NCBI RefSeq assembly: GCF_000169335.1
Contig: NZ_AAXW01000018.1
Span: 21,088 to 85,087, forward strand
Direction: 5' to 3'
Origin: Crocosphaera chwakensis CCY0110
GTDB taxonomy: Bacteria > Cyanobacteriota > Cyanobacteriia > Cyanobacteriales > Microcystaceae
DNA length: 64,000 nucleotides
Part shown: piece after piece, positions 8,306 through 18,013 of the stretch
Position numbering within the stretch: position 1 is the first letter of the stretch
Layout of the letters: the number at the start of each line of letters is the position of its first letter
Notes under the pieces: generated by a model
Database searches by the model: none
What the model was told of the DNA's origin: nothing
Seen by the model: only the letters and a program-made list of their open reading frames with translations
Translations under genes and position numbers: made by a program

Positions 8306-9223
8306 ATGAATAATTTGCCTGAATTTATTCTTTTTACCCAACATGGATGGGCTGATACCAATGAAGAAATAAGTCAATTAGCCACTACACTAGGCAATGA
8401 CAAAACAATCATGATTAGTCCCAATTTAGGATGGGTAAAAACTTGGTTAAGTATAGATCCATTAATTGAAATCGTTAGCCAAAAAGCAGAAGAAATTATC
8501 GAAAAATATCCCCAAACTCCTTGGCGAATTATTGGTCATTCAATGGGGGGATTAATTTGGCTCGAAGTGCTGCACAAAAATCCTCAATGGTGGGAAAAAA
8601 TACACTCTTTAGTATTAATTGCTTGTCCCGTGGGTGGGGCGGATTTAGCCAGAATTATTGATCCGTTGGCCATCGGAGTTGGTATTGCTTCAGACTTAGG
8701 AAAAAGTCGCCGTTCAAAAGCAGACAGAATCACAAAGATTGTGCCTACATTGGTAATAGCAGGTAATACTGATAATGGTAGTGATGGCACTATTCCCATT
8801 TCATCGACCAAATTATCCTATAGTCATTTTGTTTGTTTACCAAATATTTCTCATAGTCAATTAAAGAATCATCCTATCTTAGTAGATGTTATTCAAAAAT
8901 TTTGGAAAACATCTCCAACACCTGCCTTATTTGAAAAAGATTTTCCCACAGTTTTGATTGAAAGACTGCAATTGATTCCTGGGATGACAGATGGTCATTC
9001 CAGAGATTTTGAAAAAGCCAAAGCTTATCTAAATTTTGAAAGAGGAATTTCTATTAAATTGTGGAAAAATCCCTTAAATATTCTTCATGTTTTTGTGGCC
9101 AGTGAACAACAAGACTGTTTATACGCCGGGTTTGTGGGATGGATACATTCAGAAGGATTATATCAAGCTTTAGAAGCCATTCATCAAGACTATTATGAAT
9201 TAGTAATCCACGGACTAGATTAA
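8306..9223 (+). CDS. alpha/beta hydrolase
   Basis: 305 residues. The first ~200 are an alpha/beta hydrolase fold: oxyanion-side HGWAD near the start and the nucleophile elbow GHSMGG at about residues 78-83, with SHSQLKNHP as the likely catalytic-His region. The last ~90 residues form a separate small domain (YLNFERGISIKLWKNPLNIL onward) that I do not recognise. It starts 14 bases after purN and probably shares its transcript. kaiA starts about 90-115 bases downstream. Substrate unknown. Confidence 0.8.
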   Translation: MNNLPEFILFTQHGWADTNEEISQLATTLGNDKTIMISPNLGWVKTWLSIDPLIEIVSQKAEEIIEKYPQTPWRIIGHSMGGLIWLEVLHKNPQWWEKIHSLVLIACPVGGADLARIIDPLAIGVGIASDLGKSRRSKADRITKIVPTLVIAGNTDNGSDGTIPISSTKLSYSHFVCLPNISHSQLKNHPILVDVIQKFWKTSPTPALFEKDFPTVLIERLQLIPGMTDGHSRDFEKAKAYLNFERGISIKLWKNPLNILHVFVASEQQDCLYAGFVGWIHSEGLYQALEAIHQDYYELVIHGLD

Positions 9224-9314
9224 GAATATGGTAGGGTAGAGAAATTTGACTAATAGAATTACAAGCTAGAGACATTTATGCTAACTTCTTATAGAGTAGT
9301 TTTACTCTCACTCT

Positions 9315-10244
9315 TTGTTTTTATCTATCGACAGACCATTGCAAACCAGACTATCAATTTGTCTTTATAGCAGCGATAAACATCTCACTCAGTTGTTGAC
9401 CCATCATCTGAGTAGCGATCGCTATCGTTTACATATCATCGATCAACTACAAGACTTAGTACCTTTCCTAAAGGAGCATAGTGAAACCATAGATTGTTTG
9501 ATTGTTAGACAAGAACCCTCTATTTTTCCTTTATTTAACCAACTGTATGAACAAGGAACCCTCTTACCCATCATTATTTTTGAGGAGGAAGAAGACTCAT
9601 CAGCATCTTCAGTTAATGTTGACTCCCCCACTTTTTTGTATCATAGTGCGGAAGTGCATCATCAAGCGAAGGAGTGGGATGACATTCAAGTGATTATTGA
9701 TCGTGCCATTACCAAATTTTTACACTTAGGGCCGAGTTGTTTTCTTAGTGAGGAACCCTCATCTTCTCAACGGGATATAAGAGTAGAAAATAATCAAAGT
9801 TTTTTACTCCTTCAACAACGCCGTTTAGCAGAGAAACTCAAAGAAAGATTAGGCTATTTAGGGGTTTATTATAAACGTAATCCTAAGTATTTTTATCGAA
9901 ATCTCTCTCCAGAAGATAAACAGGAGTTACTGAAACAATTAATGGCAAGTTATCGGGAGATCATTTTGAATTATTTTGACGAAGAAACAGACATTAATCA
10001 AGCCATTGATCAATTTGTGAACCAAGCTTTTTTCTCAGATATTTCCGTTTCTCGCGTGTTAGAAATACATATGGAACTAATGGACGAATTTTCTCAACAA
10101 CTAAAATTGGAAGGACGAAGCGAGGAAATTCTTTTAGACTATCGCTTAACCATTATTGACATTTTAGCACACTTAGGAGAAATGTATCGTCGCTGCATTC
10201 CTAGAGGAGACTTACTTTTTGATTTATTAAATCAAATCGATTAA
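9315..10244 (+). CDS. kaiA: circadian clock protein KaiA
   Basis: 309 residues if TTG 9315 is the start; an in-frame TTG at 9339 (MQTRLSICLYSS) would give 301 and resembles the Synechocystis N-terminus better. There is no in-frame ATG or clear Shine-Dalgarno sequence, and an in-frame stop lies at 9297. Residues 1-~135 are the pseudo-receiver domain; ~180-309 are the four-helix dimerisation/KaiC-binding domain with LKERLGYLGVYYKRNPKYFY and FVNQAFFSDISVSRVLEIHM, both diagnostic. KaiA stimulates KaiC autophosphorylation by binding its C-terminal A-loop. kaiB and kaiC follow on the same strand. Confidence 0.95.
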   Translation: MFLSIDRPLQTRLSICLYSSDKHLTQLLTHHLSSDRYRLHIIDQLQDLVPFLKEHSETIDCLIVRQEPSIFPLFNQLYEQGTLLPIIIFEEEEDSSASSVNVDSPTFLYHSAEVHHQAKEWDDIQVIIDRAITKFLHLGPSCFLSEEPSSSQRDIRVENNQSFLLLQQRRLAEKLKERLGYLGVYYKRNPKYFYRNLSPEDKQELLKQLMASYREIILNYFDEETDINQAIDQFVNQAFFSDISVSRVLEIHMELMDEFSQQLKLEGRSEEILLDYRLTIIDILAHLGEMYRRCIPRGDLLFDLLNQID

Positions 10245-10337
10245 AGTAGTTAAAGATTATAAAATACTACTAAGATAAATCTTGCTATTCTTTAAACCTG
10301 AGATATATTTTTAAAGGATCTTCCTCTATAGATAGCC

Positions 10338-10652
10338 ATGATTGACTTCAAAAAAACCTATGTTCTCAAACTCTATGTCGCAGGTAATACCCCTAACTCC
10401 GTGCGAGCTTTAAAAACCTTAAAAAATATTCTCGAAGATGAATTTAAGGGGGTTTATGCCTTGAAAGTTATTGATGTTTTAAAAAATCCTCAACTGGCCG
10501 AAGAAGACAAAATTTTGGCTACCCCAACCCTAGCAAAAATTTTACCACCCCCTGTCCGTAAAATTATTGGGGATCTTTCTGATAGAGAAAAAGTCTTAAT
10601 TGGCTTGGATCTTTTGTATGAAGAAATTAGAGAAAGGGAAAATGATCCCTAA
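10338..10652 (+). CDS. kaiB: circadian clock protein KaiB
   Basis: 104 residues, normal length. KaiB is the fold-switching clock protein that binds phosphorylated KaiC and sequesters KaiA. Motifs: YVLKLYVAGNTPNSVRALKT, YALKVIDVLKNPQLAEEDKI, LATPTL with the cis-Pro, and LPPPVRKIIGDLSDREKVLI. The start ATG follows the last base of kaiA by 93 bases; kaiC follows after 91 bases, the classical kaiBC arrangement. Confidence 0.98.
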   Translation: MIDFKKTYVLKLYVAGNTPNSVRALKTLKNILEDEFKGVYALKVIDVLKNPQLAEEDKILATPTLAKILPPPVRKIIGDLSDREKVLIGLDLLYEEIRERENDP

Positions 10653-10743
10653 AAAATAGTAGGACTCGATTCAAGGTTTCGCTTTCAATTTTCCATAAAC
10701 TTTCACACTTTTAATTTAATTATAAAACGATTATAAAGCAGTC

Positions 10744-12302
10744 ATGAATCAACCTCTTCCCCGTGAAAATAGACCACAACCATTAGCCCCTAAAGTGTTC
10801 GTAAAATTCGCACAATGATTGAAGGATTAGACGAAATTACTCATGGAGGATTACCTTTAGGAAGAACAACATTAGCCAGTGGAACATCGGGAACAGGAAA
10901 AACCCTTTTAGCAGTCCAATTTTTATATCATGGTATTAAATATTTTGATTATCCTGGACTGTTTGTTACCTTTGAAGAATCTCCCCATGATATTATCGAA
11001 AATGCTTATAGTTTTGGTTGGGATTTACAAGCATTAATCGATGAAGGTCAATTGTTTATTTTAGATGCGTCCCCAGATCCAGAAGGTCAAGAAGTTGTTG
11101 GAAATTTTGATTTATCGGCTTTAATTGAACGGATACAATATGCCATTAATAAATATAAAGCTAAGCTAGTTTCCATTGATTCTGTCACCGCAGTCTTTCA
11201 ACAATACGACGCTGCTTCTGTGGTAAGACGGGAAATTTTTCGCCTTGTTGCCCGTTTAAAACTATTAGGAGTTACCTCAATTTTAACCACGGAAAGAGTA
11301 GAAGAATATGGACAAATTGCCCGATTTGGAGTAGAAGAATTCGTTTCTGATAATGTTATTATTGTCCGTAATGTTTTAGAATGGGAACGTCGTCGCCGTA
11401 CCATTGAAATTCTTAAATTACGGGGGACAACTCATATGAAAGGAGAATATCCTTTTACTATCACTAATGATGGAATTAATATCTTCCCATTAGGAGCAAT
11501 GAGATTGACGCAACGCTCATCCAATGCGCGAGTTTCTTCTGGTGTTGCAACCTTAGATGAAATGTGTGGTGGTGGGTTCTTTAAAGACTCTATTATTCTA
11601 GCCACGGGGGCAACCGGAACCGGTAAAACCTTATTAGTCAGTAAATTTTTAGAAGAGGGTTGTCGTCAAGGAGAAAGGGCGATTTTGTTTGCTTATGAAG
11701 AGTCTCGGGCCCAGTTATCTCGTAATGCTTTTTCTTGGGGCATTGACTTTGAAGAAATGGAAAGAAAAGGACTCTTAAAATTATTATGTACCTATCCAGA
11801 ATCAGCCGGTTTAGAAGATCATTTACAAATTATTAAATCAGAAATTTCTGAATTTAAACCCTCTAGAATTGCTATTGATTCTTTATCGGCTTTAGCCAGA
11901 GGTGTGACTAATAATGCCTTTCGTCAGTTTGTGATTGGGGTCACAGGATATGCCAAACAAGAAGAAATTACAGGATTTTTTACCAATACTACTGATCAAT
12001 TTATGGGGGGTCATTCTATCACTGAATCCCATATTTCTACGATTACAGATACCATTTTAATGCTGCAATATGTAGAAATTCGTGGGGAAATGTCGCGGGC
12101 GATCAATGTATTTAAAATGCGAGGCTCTTGGCACGATAAAGGTATCCGAGAATATATGATTAATCAAGATGGTCCCATTATTCAAGATTCTTTCCGTAAT
12201 TATGAACGGATTATTAGTGGTTCTCCTAGTCGTATTACGATAGATGAGAAAAGTGAATTATCCCGTATTGTTCGAGGGGTAAAGGATAAAACAGAAGAGT
12301 AA
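10744..12302 (+). pseudogene. kaiC: circadian clock ATPase/kinase KaiC, frameshifted after codon 17
   Basis: The natural start is ATG 10744 (MNQPLPRENRPQPLAPK), but one base is missing at about 10793-10796 (AAAGTGTTCG where AAAGGTGTTCG is expected), so that frame hits a stop at 10816. Adding one G restores GVRKIRT-MIEG and a 519-residue KaiC, the standard length. The rest, read from ATG 10815 (495 aa), is intact: CI Walker A GTSGTGKT at 23-30, catalytic EE at 54-55, CII Walker A GATGTGKT at 265-272, EE at 295-296, and phosphosites S408/T409 (equivalent to S431/T432). A sequencing error is the simplest explanation, since the remainder shows no decay. If real, a short KaiC could start at 10815. 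Confidence 0.9.
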
Positions 12303-12322
12303 TTGAGGTCTTAGAAACTTTT

Positions 12323-12360
12323 GGAAACTACTATATTTTTCCCGTAGTTTCTATTTTTTT
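12323..12360 (+). terminator. rho-independent terminator of kaiBC
   Basis: Stem GAAACTAC (12324-12331) with GTAGTTTC (12344-12351), 12-base loop, then TATTTTTTT. It sits 22 bases after the kaiC stop. Confidence 0.85.
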
Positions 12361-12494
12361 CTACTTTAATCTTTAACAAGAAAATAGCAAATCTGTTAAA
12401 ATTCTAATCATTTTGGGACTGACATAACCCCTTACTTCACACTACCGTAAAGTATGACTGATTTAGGTGATCGTTCTGATGTGAGAGGAAAACA

Positions 12495-12665
12495 ATGAAA
12501 GTGTCTTGGAAAAAACTATTCCTACAAACCTCTATTTGGATAGCCAGCGAAATTTTACTCAATTTAATTGGACTGGATAATCTGGCTGATTATAGTGAAT
12601 TTATTTTTAAACAAAAAGAAACTATTTTTATGACAACAGTGATCGCCTATCTTGTGGTTAGTTAA
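12495..12665 (+). CDS. small conserved cyanobacterial protein, 56 aa
   Basis: The frame reads MKVSWKKLFLQTSIWIASEI and continues with LLNLIGLDNLADYSEFIF, a pattern I associate with short conserved cyanobacterial proteins of unknown function. A good ribosome binding site (GAGAGGAAAACA) precedes the ATG. One hydrophobic amphipathic N-terminal helix and a second hydrophobic stretch at the end (TTVIAYLVVS) suggest membrane association. It lies between the kaiC terminator and pilB. Confidence 0.65.
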   Translation: MKVSWKKLFLQTSIWIASEILLNLIGLDNLADYSEFIFKQKETIFMTTVIAYLVVS

Positions 12666-12800
12666 AGCGATCATTGACGAAGAGATAATACATATTTTTA
12701 ATTGATTTAGACTTTAACAAAAAGAATTTTTCTCAGCGTGGTAATTTTAATCACAGCTTTGGGAATAATAACAAGGTAAGCAGCTTATATCTACTGCCTT

Positions 12801-14834
12801 ATGTCCTCTTTGTCTTCTTCCAATTTGTCTTCTTCCAAACGCAGTCGGGCGGTTGCCCTGCGTAATTATTTTTCACCCTTTGGCAACAAACTGATCGAAG
12901 CGGGTTATGTAGGCCCTGATCAGATGAAACAAGCCCTGGTCGAAACCCGTAAAAGCGGTCGTCCCATAACAGAAGTGTTACAGGTGATGACTGGGGAACC
13001 CTTATCCCCCGATTTATTACGACAATATAAAAAACACCATTTATTTGAACTCAAAATTCTTTATGGTGTCGACTCTATCGATCCCCAAGTTTCCCCCGTC
13101 GCGGATCGCCAGATGGCTGAATTAATAAATTCCTTAATTCCGTTTGATATTTGTCGTCGTCATAAAATTTTACCTTTATCCGAGCATAGCGGGGAACCAC
13201 CATCCGTCTTAGTGGCCATGGTTGATCCCGATAACCTAGCAGCCCAAGATGATTTAAACCGCATCTTGAGGGCGAGAAACCTAGAGTTACGGCGTATGGT
13301 CATTACTCAAGAAGATTATGATCGTTTATTAGAACAGTATCATGAACTTCAAGGGCAAATTGACGCAGAAAATGAACGGCTTAATCAAGAAGCAGCCATG
13401 AACAAGATGGCTGATCTGACCGATATTGTGGGTAACTTAGATGCCACAATGTCTGAAGCAGAGGATGAAAGTCATGATGCTCTTGATGCCAATGATGCAG
13501 GTCAAGCCCCAGTTATTAATTTAGTCAATAAAATTCTCGCCAAAGCCCTCCAAGAAGGCACTTCAGATATTCATATTGAACCCCAAGAAGAAACCTTAAG
13601 AGTTCGTTTCCGTAAAGATGGGGTTCTTCAACAAGCTTTCGATCCCCTCCCCCGAAAAGTAACCCCTGCGGTGGTAGCGCGGTTCAAAATTATGGCTGAT
13701 CTCGATATTGCAGAACGCCGTCTTCCTCAAGATGGTAAAATTCGACGCATTTATCAAGGTCGAAAAGTGGATTTTCGGGTAAATACCTTACCCAGTCGTT
13801 ATGGGGAAAAGGTCTGTTTACGGATTTTAGACAACTCGGCCACTCAGTTAGGATTAGATAAATTAATTACTAACCAAGAAACCTTACAAATTGTCCGAGA
13901 CTTAGCCAGTCGTCCCTTTGGATTATTGTTGGTGACGGGACCAACCGGTTCAGGTAAATCTACCAGTTTATATTCTGTCCTAGCCGAACGAAACAATCCA
14001 GGGGTGAATATTAGCACCGCCGAAGATCCCATTGAATACTCGTTACCCGGTATTACTCAAGTACAGGTGATTCGAGAAAAAGGGATGAATTTTGCCTCAA
14101 TTTTACGGGCCTTCATGCGACAAGATCCTGACGTTATTCTAGTCGGGGAAACCAGGGACGTAGAAACAGCAAAAACGGCGATCGAAGCAGCCTTAACGGG
14201 ACACCTTGTTTTAACCACCCTACATACGAACGATGCCCCTGGGGCTGTTGCTCGTCTTGATGAAATGGGGGTTGAACCCTTTATGATTTCTGGAGCGTTA
14301 TTAGGTGTATTAGCACAACGGTTAATGCGTCGGGTATGTAGTGAATGTCGTGTTCCTTACAACCCTACTAAAGCAGAATTAGCTCGTTTTGGCTTATCTG
14401 CTTCGAGTGACGATGAAATGACCATTTATAAGGCTAATAAATTAACGGCAGAGGAAATCACCGAAGCGAAACAAACGGGAGACCTTTGCGAAAAATGTGG
14501 CGGTAGTGGCTACAAGGGAAGGGTTGGGGTGTATGAAGTCATGCGGAATACAGAGCGCATTCAAACCCTTATTAACGAAGGTGCAACGACCGATCGCATC
14601 AAAGAAGCAGCAGTGGAAGAAGGAATGATCACCATCCTCGCTTACAGTTTACAACTGGTTCAAGAAGGTCATACCACCCTTGAAGAAGTGGAACGGGTGA
14701 CGTTTACCGATACCGGACTCGAAGCAGAATTAAAAGCCAAGCGCAAGAGTTCTCTTGAGTGTAAAACCTGTTCTGCAGGCCTCGAACCGGAGTGGGTTGA
14801 CTGTCCCTATTGTATGACTCCCAGATTTACCTAA
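12801..14834 (+). CDS. pilB: type IV pilus assembly ATPase PilB
   Basis: 677 residues, the extension motor of the type IV pilus. Residues ~20-180 are the MshEN-type N-domain (LIEAGYVGPDQMKQALVETR). The ATPase core has Walker A GPTGSGKST at 380-388, STAEDPIEYSLPGITQVQV, Walker B QDPDVILVGETRD and TGHLVLTTLHTND. The C-terminal zinc-binding site is CSEC (~513-516) and CEKC (~563-566). The protein ends with a second Cys-X2-Cys pair (CKTC ~654, CPYC ~669), i.e. an additional zinc ribbon. The following pilT and pilC are 30 and 39 bases apart, so the three form an operon. Upstream lies the Kai cluster. Confidence 0.96.
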   Translation: MSSLSSSNLSSSKRSRAVALRNYFSPFGNKLIEAGYVGPDQMKQALVETRKSGRPITEVLQVMTGEPLSPDLLRQYKKHHLFELKILYGVDSIDPQVSPVADRQMAELINSLIPFDICRRHKILPLSEHSGEPPSVLVAMVDPDNLAAQDDLNRILRARNLELRRMVITQEDYDRLLEQYHELQGQIDAENERLNQEAAMNKMADLTDIVGNLDATMSEAEDESHDALDANDAGQAPVINLVNKILAKALQEGTSDIHIEPQEETLRVRFRKDGVLQQAFDPLPRKVTPAVVARFKIMADLDIAERRLPQDGKIRRIYQGRKVDFRVNTLPSRYGEKVCLRILDNSATQLGLDKLITNQETLQIVRDLASRPFGLLLVTGPTGSGKSTSLYSVLAERNNPGVNISTAEDPIEYSLPGITQVQVIREKGMNFASILRAFMRQDPDVILVGETRDVETAKTAIEAALTGHLVLTTLHTNDAPGAVARLDEMGVEPFMISGALLGVLAQRLMRRVCSECRVPYNPTKAELARFGLSASSDDEMTIYKANKLTAEEITEAKQTGDLCEKCGGSGYKGRVGVYEVMRNTERIQTLINEGATTDRIKEAAVEEGMITILAYSLQLVQEGHTTLEEVERVTFTDTGLEAELKAKRKSSLECKTCSAGLEPEWVDCPYCMTPRFT

Positions 14835-14864
14835 TTCAATTTTATTTTAAGGAGCAAACATCCA

Positions 14865-15971
14865 ATGGATATGATGATTGAAGACTTAATGGAACAACTT
14901 GTGGAAATGGGGGGTTCCGATATGCACATTCAAGCTGGTGCGCCCATTTATTTTCGTATTAGTGGTAAATTAGCCCCGATTGATGAAGAACCCCTTTCTC
15001 CTCAAGAAAGTCAAAAATTAATTTTCAGTATGCTCAATAATAGTCAACGTAAAGAGTTAGAGCAAACCTGGGAATTAGACTGTTCCTATGGGGTCAAAGG
15101 GTTGGCACGGTTTCGGGTCAATGTTTATAAAGAACGGGGTTGTTACGCTGCTTGTTTACGGGCTTTATCCTCGAAAATTCCTAACTTTGAACAGTTAGGA
15201 CTACCCAATATTGTACGAGAAATGGCCGAACGACCACGGGGGATGGTGTTGGTTACGGGTCAAACGGGATCGGGGAAAACTACCACCTTAGCAGCGATTT
15301 TAGACTTAATTAATCGCACTAGACAAGAACATATTTTAACCGTTGAAGATCCGATTGAATACGTTTTTCCTAATGTTAAAAGCCTCTTTCACCAACGACA
15401 AAAAGGAGAAGATACTAAATCCTTTGCTAATGCCTTAAAAGCTTCTTTACGGGAAGATCCTGACATCATTCTAGTAGGGGAAATGCGGGACTTAGAAACC
15501 ATTAGTTTAGCCATCACTGCAGCAGAAACAGGACACTTAGTTTTTGGTACGTTACACACCAATTCAGCTGCCGGTACTATTGATCGTATTGTTGATGTAT
15601 TTCCAGCTAACCAACAAGCTCAAATTCGGGCGATGTTATCTAACTCTTTGATCGCCGTTTTTAGTCAATGTTTAGTGAAGAAAAAGAACCCTAAACCCGG
15701 AGAATTTGGTCGGGCAATGGCCCAAGAAATTATGGTTGTTACCCCTGCTATTGCTAACTTAATGCGAGAAGGAAAAGCCGGGCAAGTTTATTCAGCGATT
15801 CAAACAGGAATGAAATTAGGAATGCAAACCATGGAGCAAGCGTTAGCTAACTTAGTTGTTAGCGGTTCAGTTTCCTTTGAAGAAGCCGTTTCTAAAAGTG
15901 CTAGACCCGATGAGTTACAACGCTTAATCGGTGGTGCAAGTATGAATACAAAATCGAAATCTCGCCGTTAA
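14865..15971 (+). CDS. pilT: type IV pilus retraction ATPase PilT
   Basis: 368 residues, the canonical retraction motor. Features in order: GGSDMHIQAGAPIYFRISGKL (N-terminal PAS-like domain), Walker A GQTGSGKTT at 132-140, Asp box ILTVEDPIEYVF, Walker B EDPDIILVGEMRD, and TGHLVFGTLHTNSA. An AAGGAG Shine-Dalgarno sequence is 8 bases upstream of the ATG. It sits between pilB and pilC, the arrangement of the Synechocystis pilB1-pilT1-pilC operon. Confidence 0.96.
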   Translation: MDMMIEDLMEQLVEMGGSDMHIQAGAPIYFRISGKLAPIDEEPLSPQESQKLIFSMLNNSQRKELEQTWELDCSYGVKGLARFRVNVYKERGCYAACLRALSSKIPNFEQLGLPNIVREMAERPRGMVLVTGQTGSGKTTTLAAILDLINRTRQEHILTVEDPIEYVFPNVKSLFHQRQKGEDTKSFANALKASLREDPDIILVGEMRDLETISLAITAAETGHLVFGTLHTNSAAGTIDRIVDVFPANQQAQIRAMLSNSLIAVFSQCLVKKKNPKPGEFGRAMAQEIMVVTPAIANLMREGKAGQVYSAIQTGMKLGMQTMEQALANLVVSGSVSFEEAVSKSARPDELQRLIGGASMNTKSKSRR

Positions 15972-16010
15972 ATTACATCGTTCATTACTGTTTACTTTTT
16001 ATGAAAAAAA

Positions 16011-17225
16011 ATGCCTACTTACATTGCTCAAGTTAAAGACTTAAAAGGAAAAATTTCTAAGCAAAAAGTGGAAGCCACTTCCCCTGAACAAGCGCGGGCA
16101 ATGCTTAGACAGCAATATCCTGCTATTGGAAAAATCAGTGAAGCTGGAATGCAATTTGATTTTTCAGGTATCGGAGGAGCTTTAAATAATGTTAGTGTTA
16201 AAGATAAAGCAGTCTTTTCACGCCAATTTTCTGTAATGATTAATGCTGGTGTTGCCATCGTTCGTTGCTTAGGCGTTTTGTCAGAGCAAGCGACAAATCC
16301 TAAACTAAAAAAAGCTTTATCAGCTATTAGCGCAGAAGTACAACAAGGGATTAGTTTATCGGAAGCTTTAGAAAAACATCCTAGCTGTTTTGACCAACTG
16401 TATGTCAGTATGGTCGAAGCAGGAGAAACTGGGGGGGTACTCGATGAAGTATTAAACCGTTTGGCGAAACTTTTAGAAGATATGGCCCGACTCCAAAACC
16501 AAATTAAATCTGCTATGGCTTATCCTGTAACAGTAGGTATTTTGGCGGTGATTGTTTTCTTTGCTATGACTATCTTTTTAATTCCTGTCTTTGCAGGAAT
16601 TTTTGAAGATTTAGGGGCAGAATTACCGGCTTTAACGCAATTTATGCTCTATCTCAGTAGTATTATGAGGAGTTGGAAAATTTTGATTCCAATTGTAGGT
16701 TCTATGGGATTAGTTTTTGGTATCAAACAATATTATAAGACTCCCGTCGGACGCTTACAAATTGATAAATTTCTTCTAAAAATGCCTCTATTTGGGGACT
16801 TAAATGAAAAGTCTGCAGTTGCTCGTTTTTGTCGGGTTTTTGGAACGTTAACTCGTTCTGGTGTTCCTATTTTAACTTCTTTAGAAATTGTTTGTAATAC
16901 CGTTGGAAATAAGGTTATTTCCAATGCAGTAGCCGGAGCTCAGGCGGAAATTCAACAAGGGGGTATGATGAGTTTAGCTCTACAAAATGCTAACGTTTTT
17001 CCTCAGTTAGCCATTCAAATGATTTGTATCGGGGAAGAAACAGGGGAACTCGATGCCATGATGATGAAAGTAGCAGATTTTTATGAGGATGAAGTTGAAC
17101 AAGCGGTAAAAGCGTTAACCAGTATTATTGAACCATTAATGATGGTTGGTATTGCTGGTATGGTAGGGGTGATTCTCTTATCTATGTATTTACCTATGTT
17201 CTCAATTTTCGACCAACTGGTGTAA
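16011..17225 (+). CDS. pilC: type IV pilus inner membrane platform protein PilC
   Basis: 404 residues, normal length for PilC/GspF. Two T2SSF repeats are visible: FSRQFSVMINAGVAIVRCLG ... VEAGETGGVLDEVLNRLA and CRVFGTLTRSGVPILTSLEI ... CIGEETGELDAMMMKVADFY. Hydrophobic segments near residues 170-195 (VGILAVIVFFAMTIFLIPVF), 215-240 and 375-400. It is the platform on which PilB and PilT act. It is the last of the pilB-pilT-pilC operon; a hairpin follows 25 bases after the stop. Confidence 0.96.
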   Translation: MPTYIAQVKDLKGKISKQKVEATSPEQARAMLRQQYPAIGKISEAGMQFDFSGIGGALNNVSVKDKAVFSRQFSVMINAGVAIVRCLGVLSEQATNPKLKKALSAISAEVQQGISLSEALEKHPSCFDQLYVSMVEAGETGGVLDEVLNRLAKLLEDMARLQNQIKSAMAYPVTVGILAVIVFFAMTIFLIPVFAGIFEDLGAELPALTQFMLYLSSIMRSWKILIPIVGSMGLVFGIKQYYKTPVGRLQIDKFLLKMPLFGDLNEKSAVARFCRVFGTLTRSGVPILTSLEIVCNTVGNKVISNAVAGAQAEIQQGGMMSLALQNANVFPQLAIQMICIGEETGELDAMMMKVADFYEDEVEQAVKALTSIIEPLMMVGIAGMVGVILLSMYLPMFSIFDQLV

Positions 17226-17250
17226 AAAATTGGTCAATTTTTCAAATTTG

Positions 17251-17276
17251 TAGAGGCGTTTTCCCTAACGTCTCTA
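17251..17276 (+). terminator. hairpin after pilC, probable terminator
   Basis: Stem TAGAGGCGTT / AACGTCTCTA with one G-T pair and a 6-base loop, 26 bases after the pilC stop, preceded by another small hairpin (AAAAATTG / CAATTTTT). The following bases (TAATAGTTTTAGG) are only moderately T-rich, so termination strength is uncertain. Confidence 0.5.
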
Positions 17277-17313
17277 TAATAGTTTTAGGGCTTATTTTAT
17301 TATTAACTGTGTT

Positions 17314-17886
17314 ATGTCGATTAAACCCTCTCATTACGAACAACTTTTATGTGAATATAGCGATCGCTTATCCGCTATTTCCCTTTTAAAGCAGCATCGT
17401 TCTTATTTAGAAATGGTTCCTAGTTTACGTCGTCCTGAAGAAAGTTTGATTACGCTGCCTTTACCTGTTGTTAAAGTTCGCCAACCAAAACCTTTAAGCG
17501 AAAGTCGTTTTACATCTCCTAATATTCAAGAAGCAATTCAATTACCTTGTGATCTTGCTATTATTATGTGTGATCCAGAATGGAAAATTAAACTAGGGTC
17601 AGAAATTATCATTTTTATTCATCGTCCCCACGAAGATTTTTCCCATTTATTGGGCCGTTGGCGACAAACGCAAATTCATTTAGATAAAGATTATGAATGG
17701 TTAATGCCGATGAAAGAAGCTCATATGTTAAGTGAAGGGGGCGAGAAAGTTTATCCTTTATTTGTAGTCTTTGAACATACCTTAGATAGAATCAAAAAAG
17801 GATTAAAAGGTGCTTGTTTACCTTATATTGTTCAACAGTCTATTCCTGAAGAAATTGAGGAAAATGTAGAATCTTTGAAAATTTAG
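17314..17886 (+). CDS. conserved hypothetical protein, 190 aa
   Basis: Downstream of pilC by 88 bases on the same strand. No named domain recognised. It has a conserved-looking core CDLAIIMCDPEWKIKLGSEI and later FSHLLGRWRQTQIHLDKDYE, and no signal peptide or membrane segment. The GATCGC near the start is part of a GCGATCGC site. A clear convergent terminator follows at 18014. Its position after the pilus operon does not prove a pilus role. Confidence 0.7.
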   Translation: MSIKPSHYEQLLCEYSDRLSAISLLKQHRSYLEMVPSLRRPEESLITLPLPVVKVRQPKPLSESRFTSPNIQEAIQLPCDLAIIMCDPEWKIKLGSEIIIFIHRPHEDFSHLLGRWRQTQIHLDKDYEWLMPMKEAHMLSEGGEKVYPLFVVFEHTLDRIKKGLKGACLPYIVQQSIPEEIEENVESLKI

Positions 17887-18013
17887 AATTTTAAATAGCA
17901 ATTCTCTTTTTCTTAAGCTTTTCAACTTAAAATAATACTCAAAGACAATAATCTGCTCAAGAATCTCAAAATTGCAACAAAATATTTAGTTTTGTTGGTC
18001 GTTATTAGAAAAT

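Noticed and set aside
9278..9370. ATG 9278 as a start for kaiA
   Set aside because: It is in a different frame and ends after 30 codons; it could only serve kaiA if there were a frameshift, for which there is no supporting alignment.
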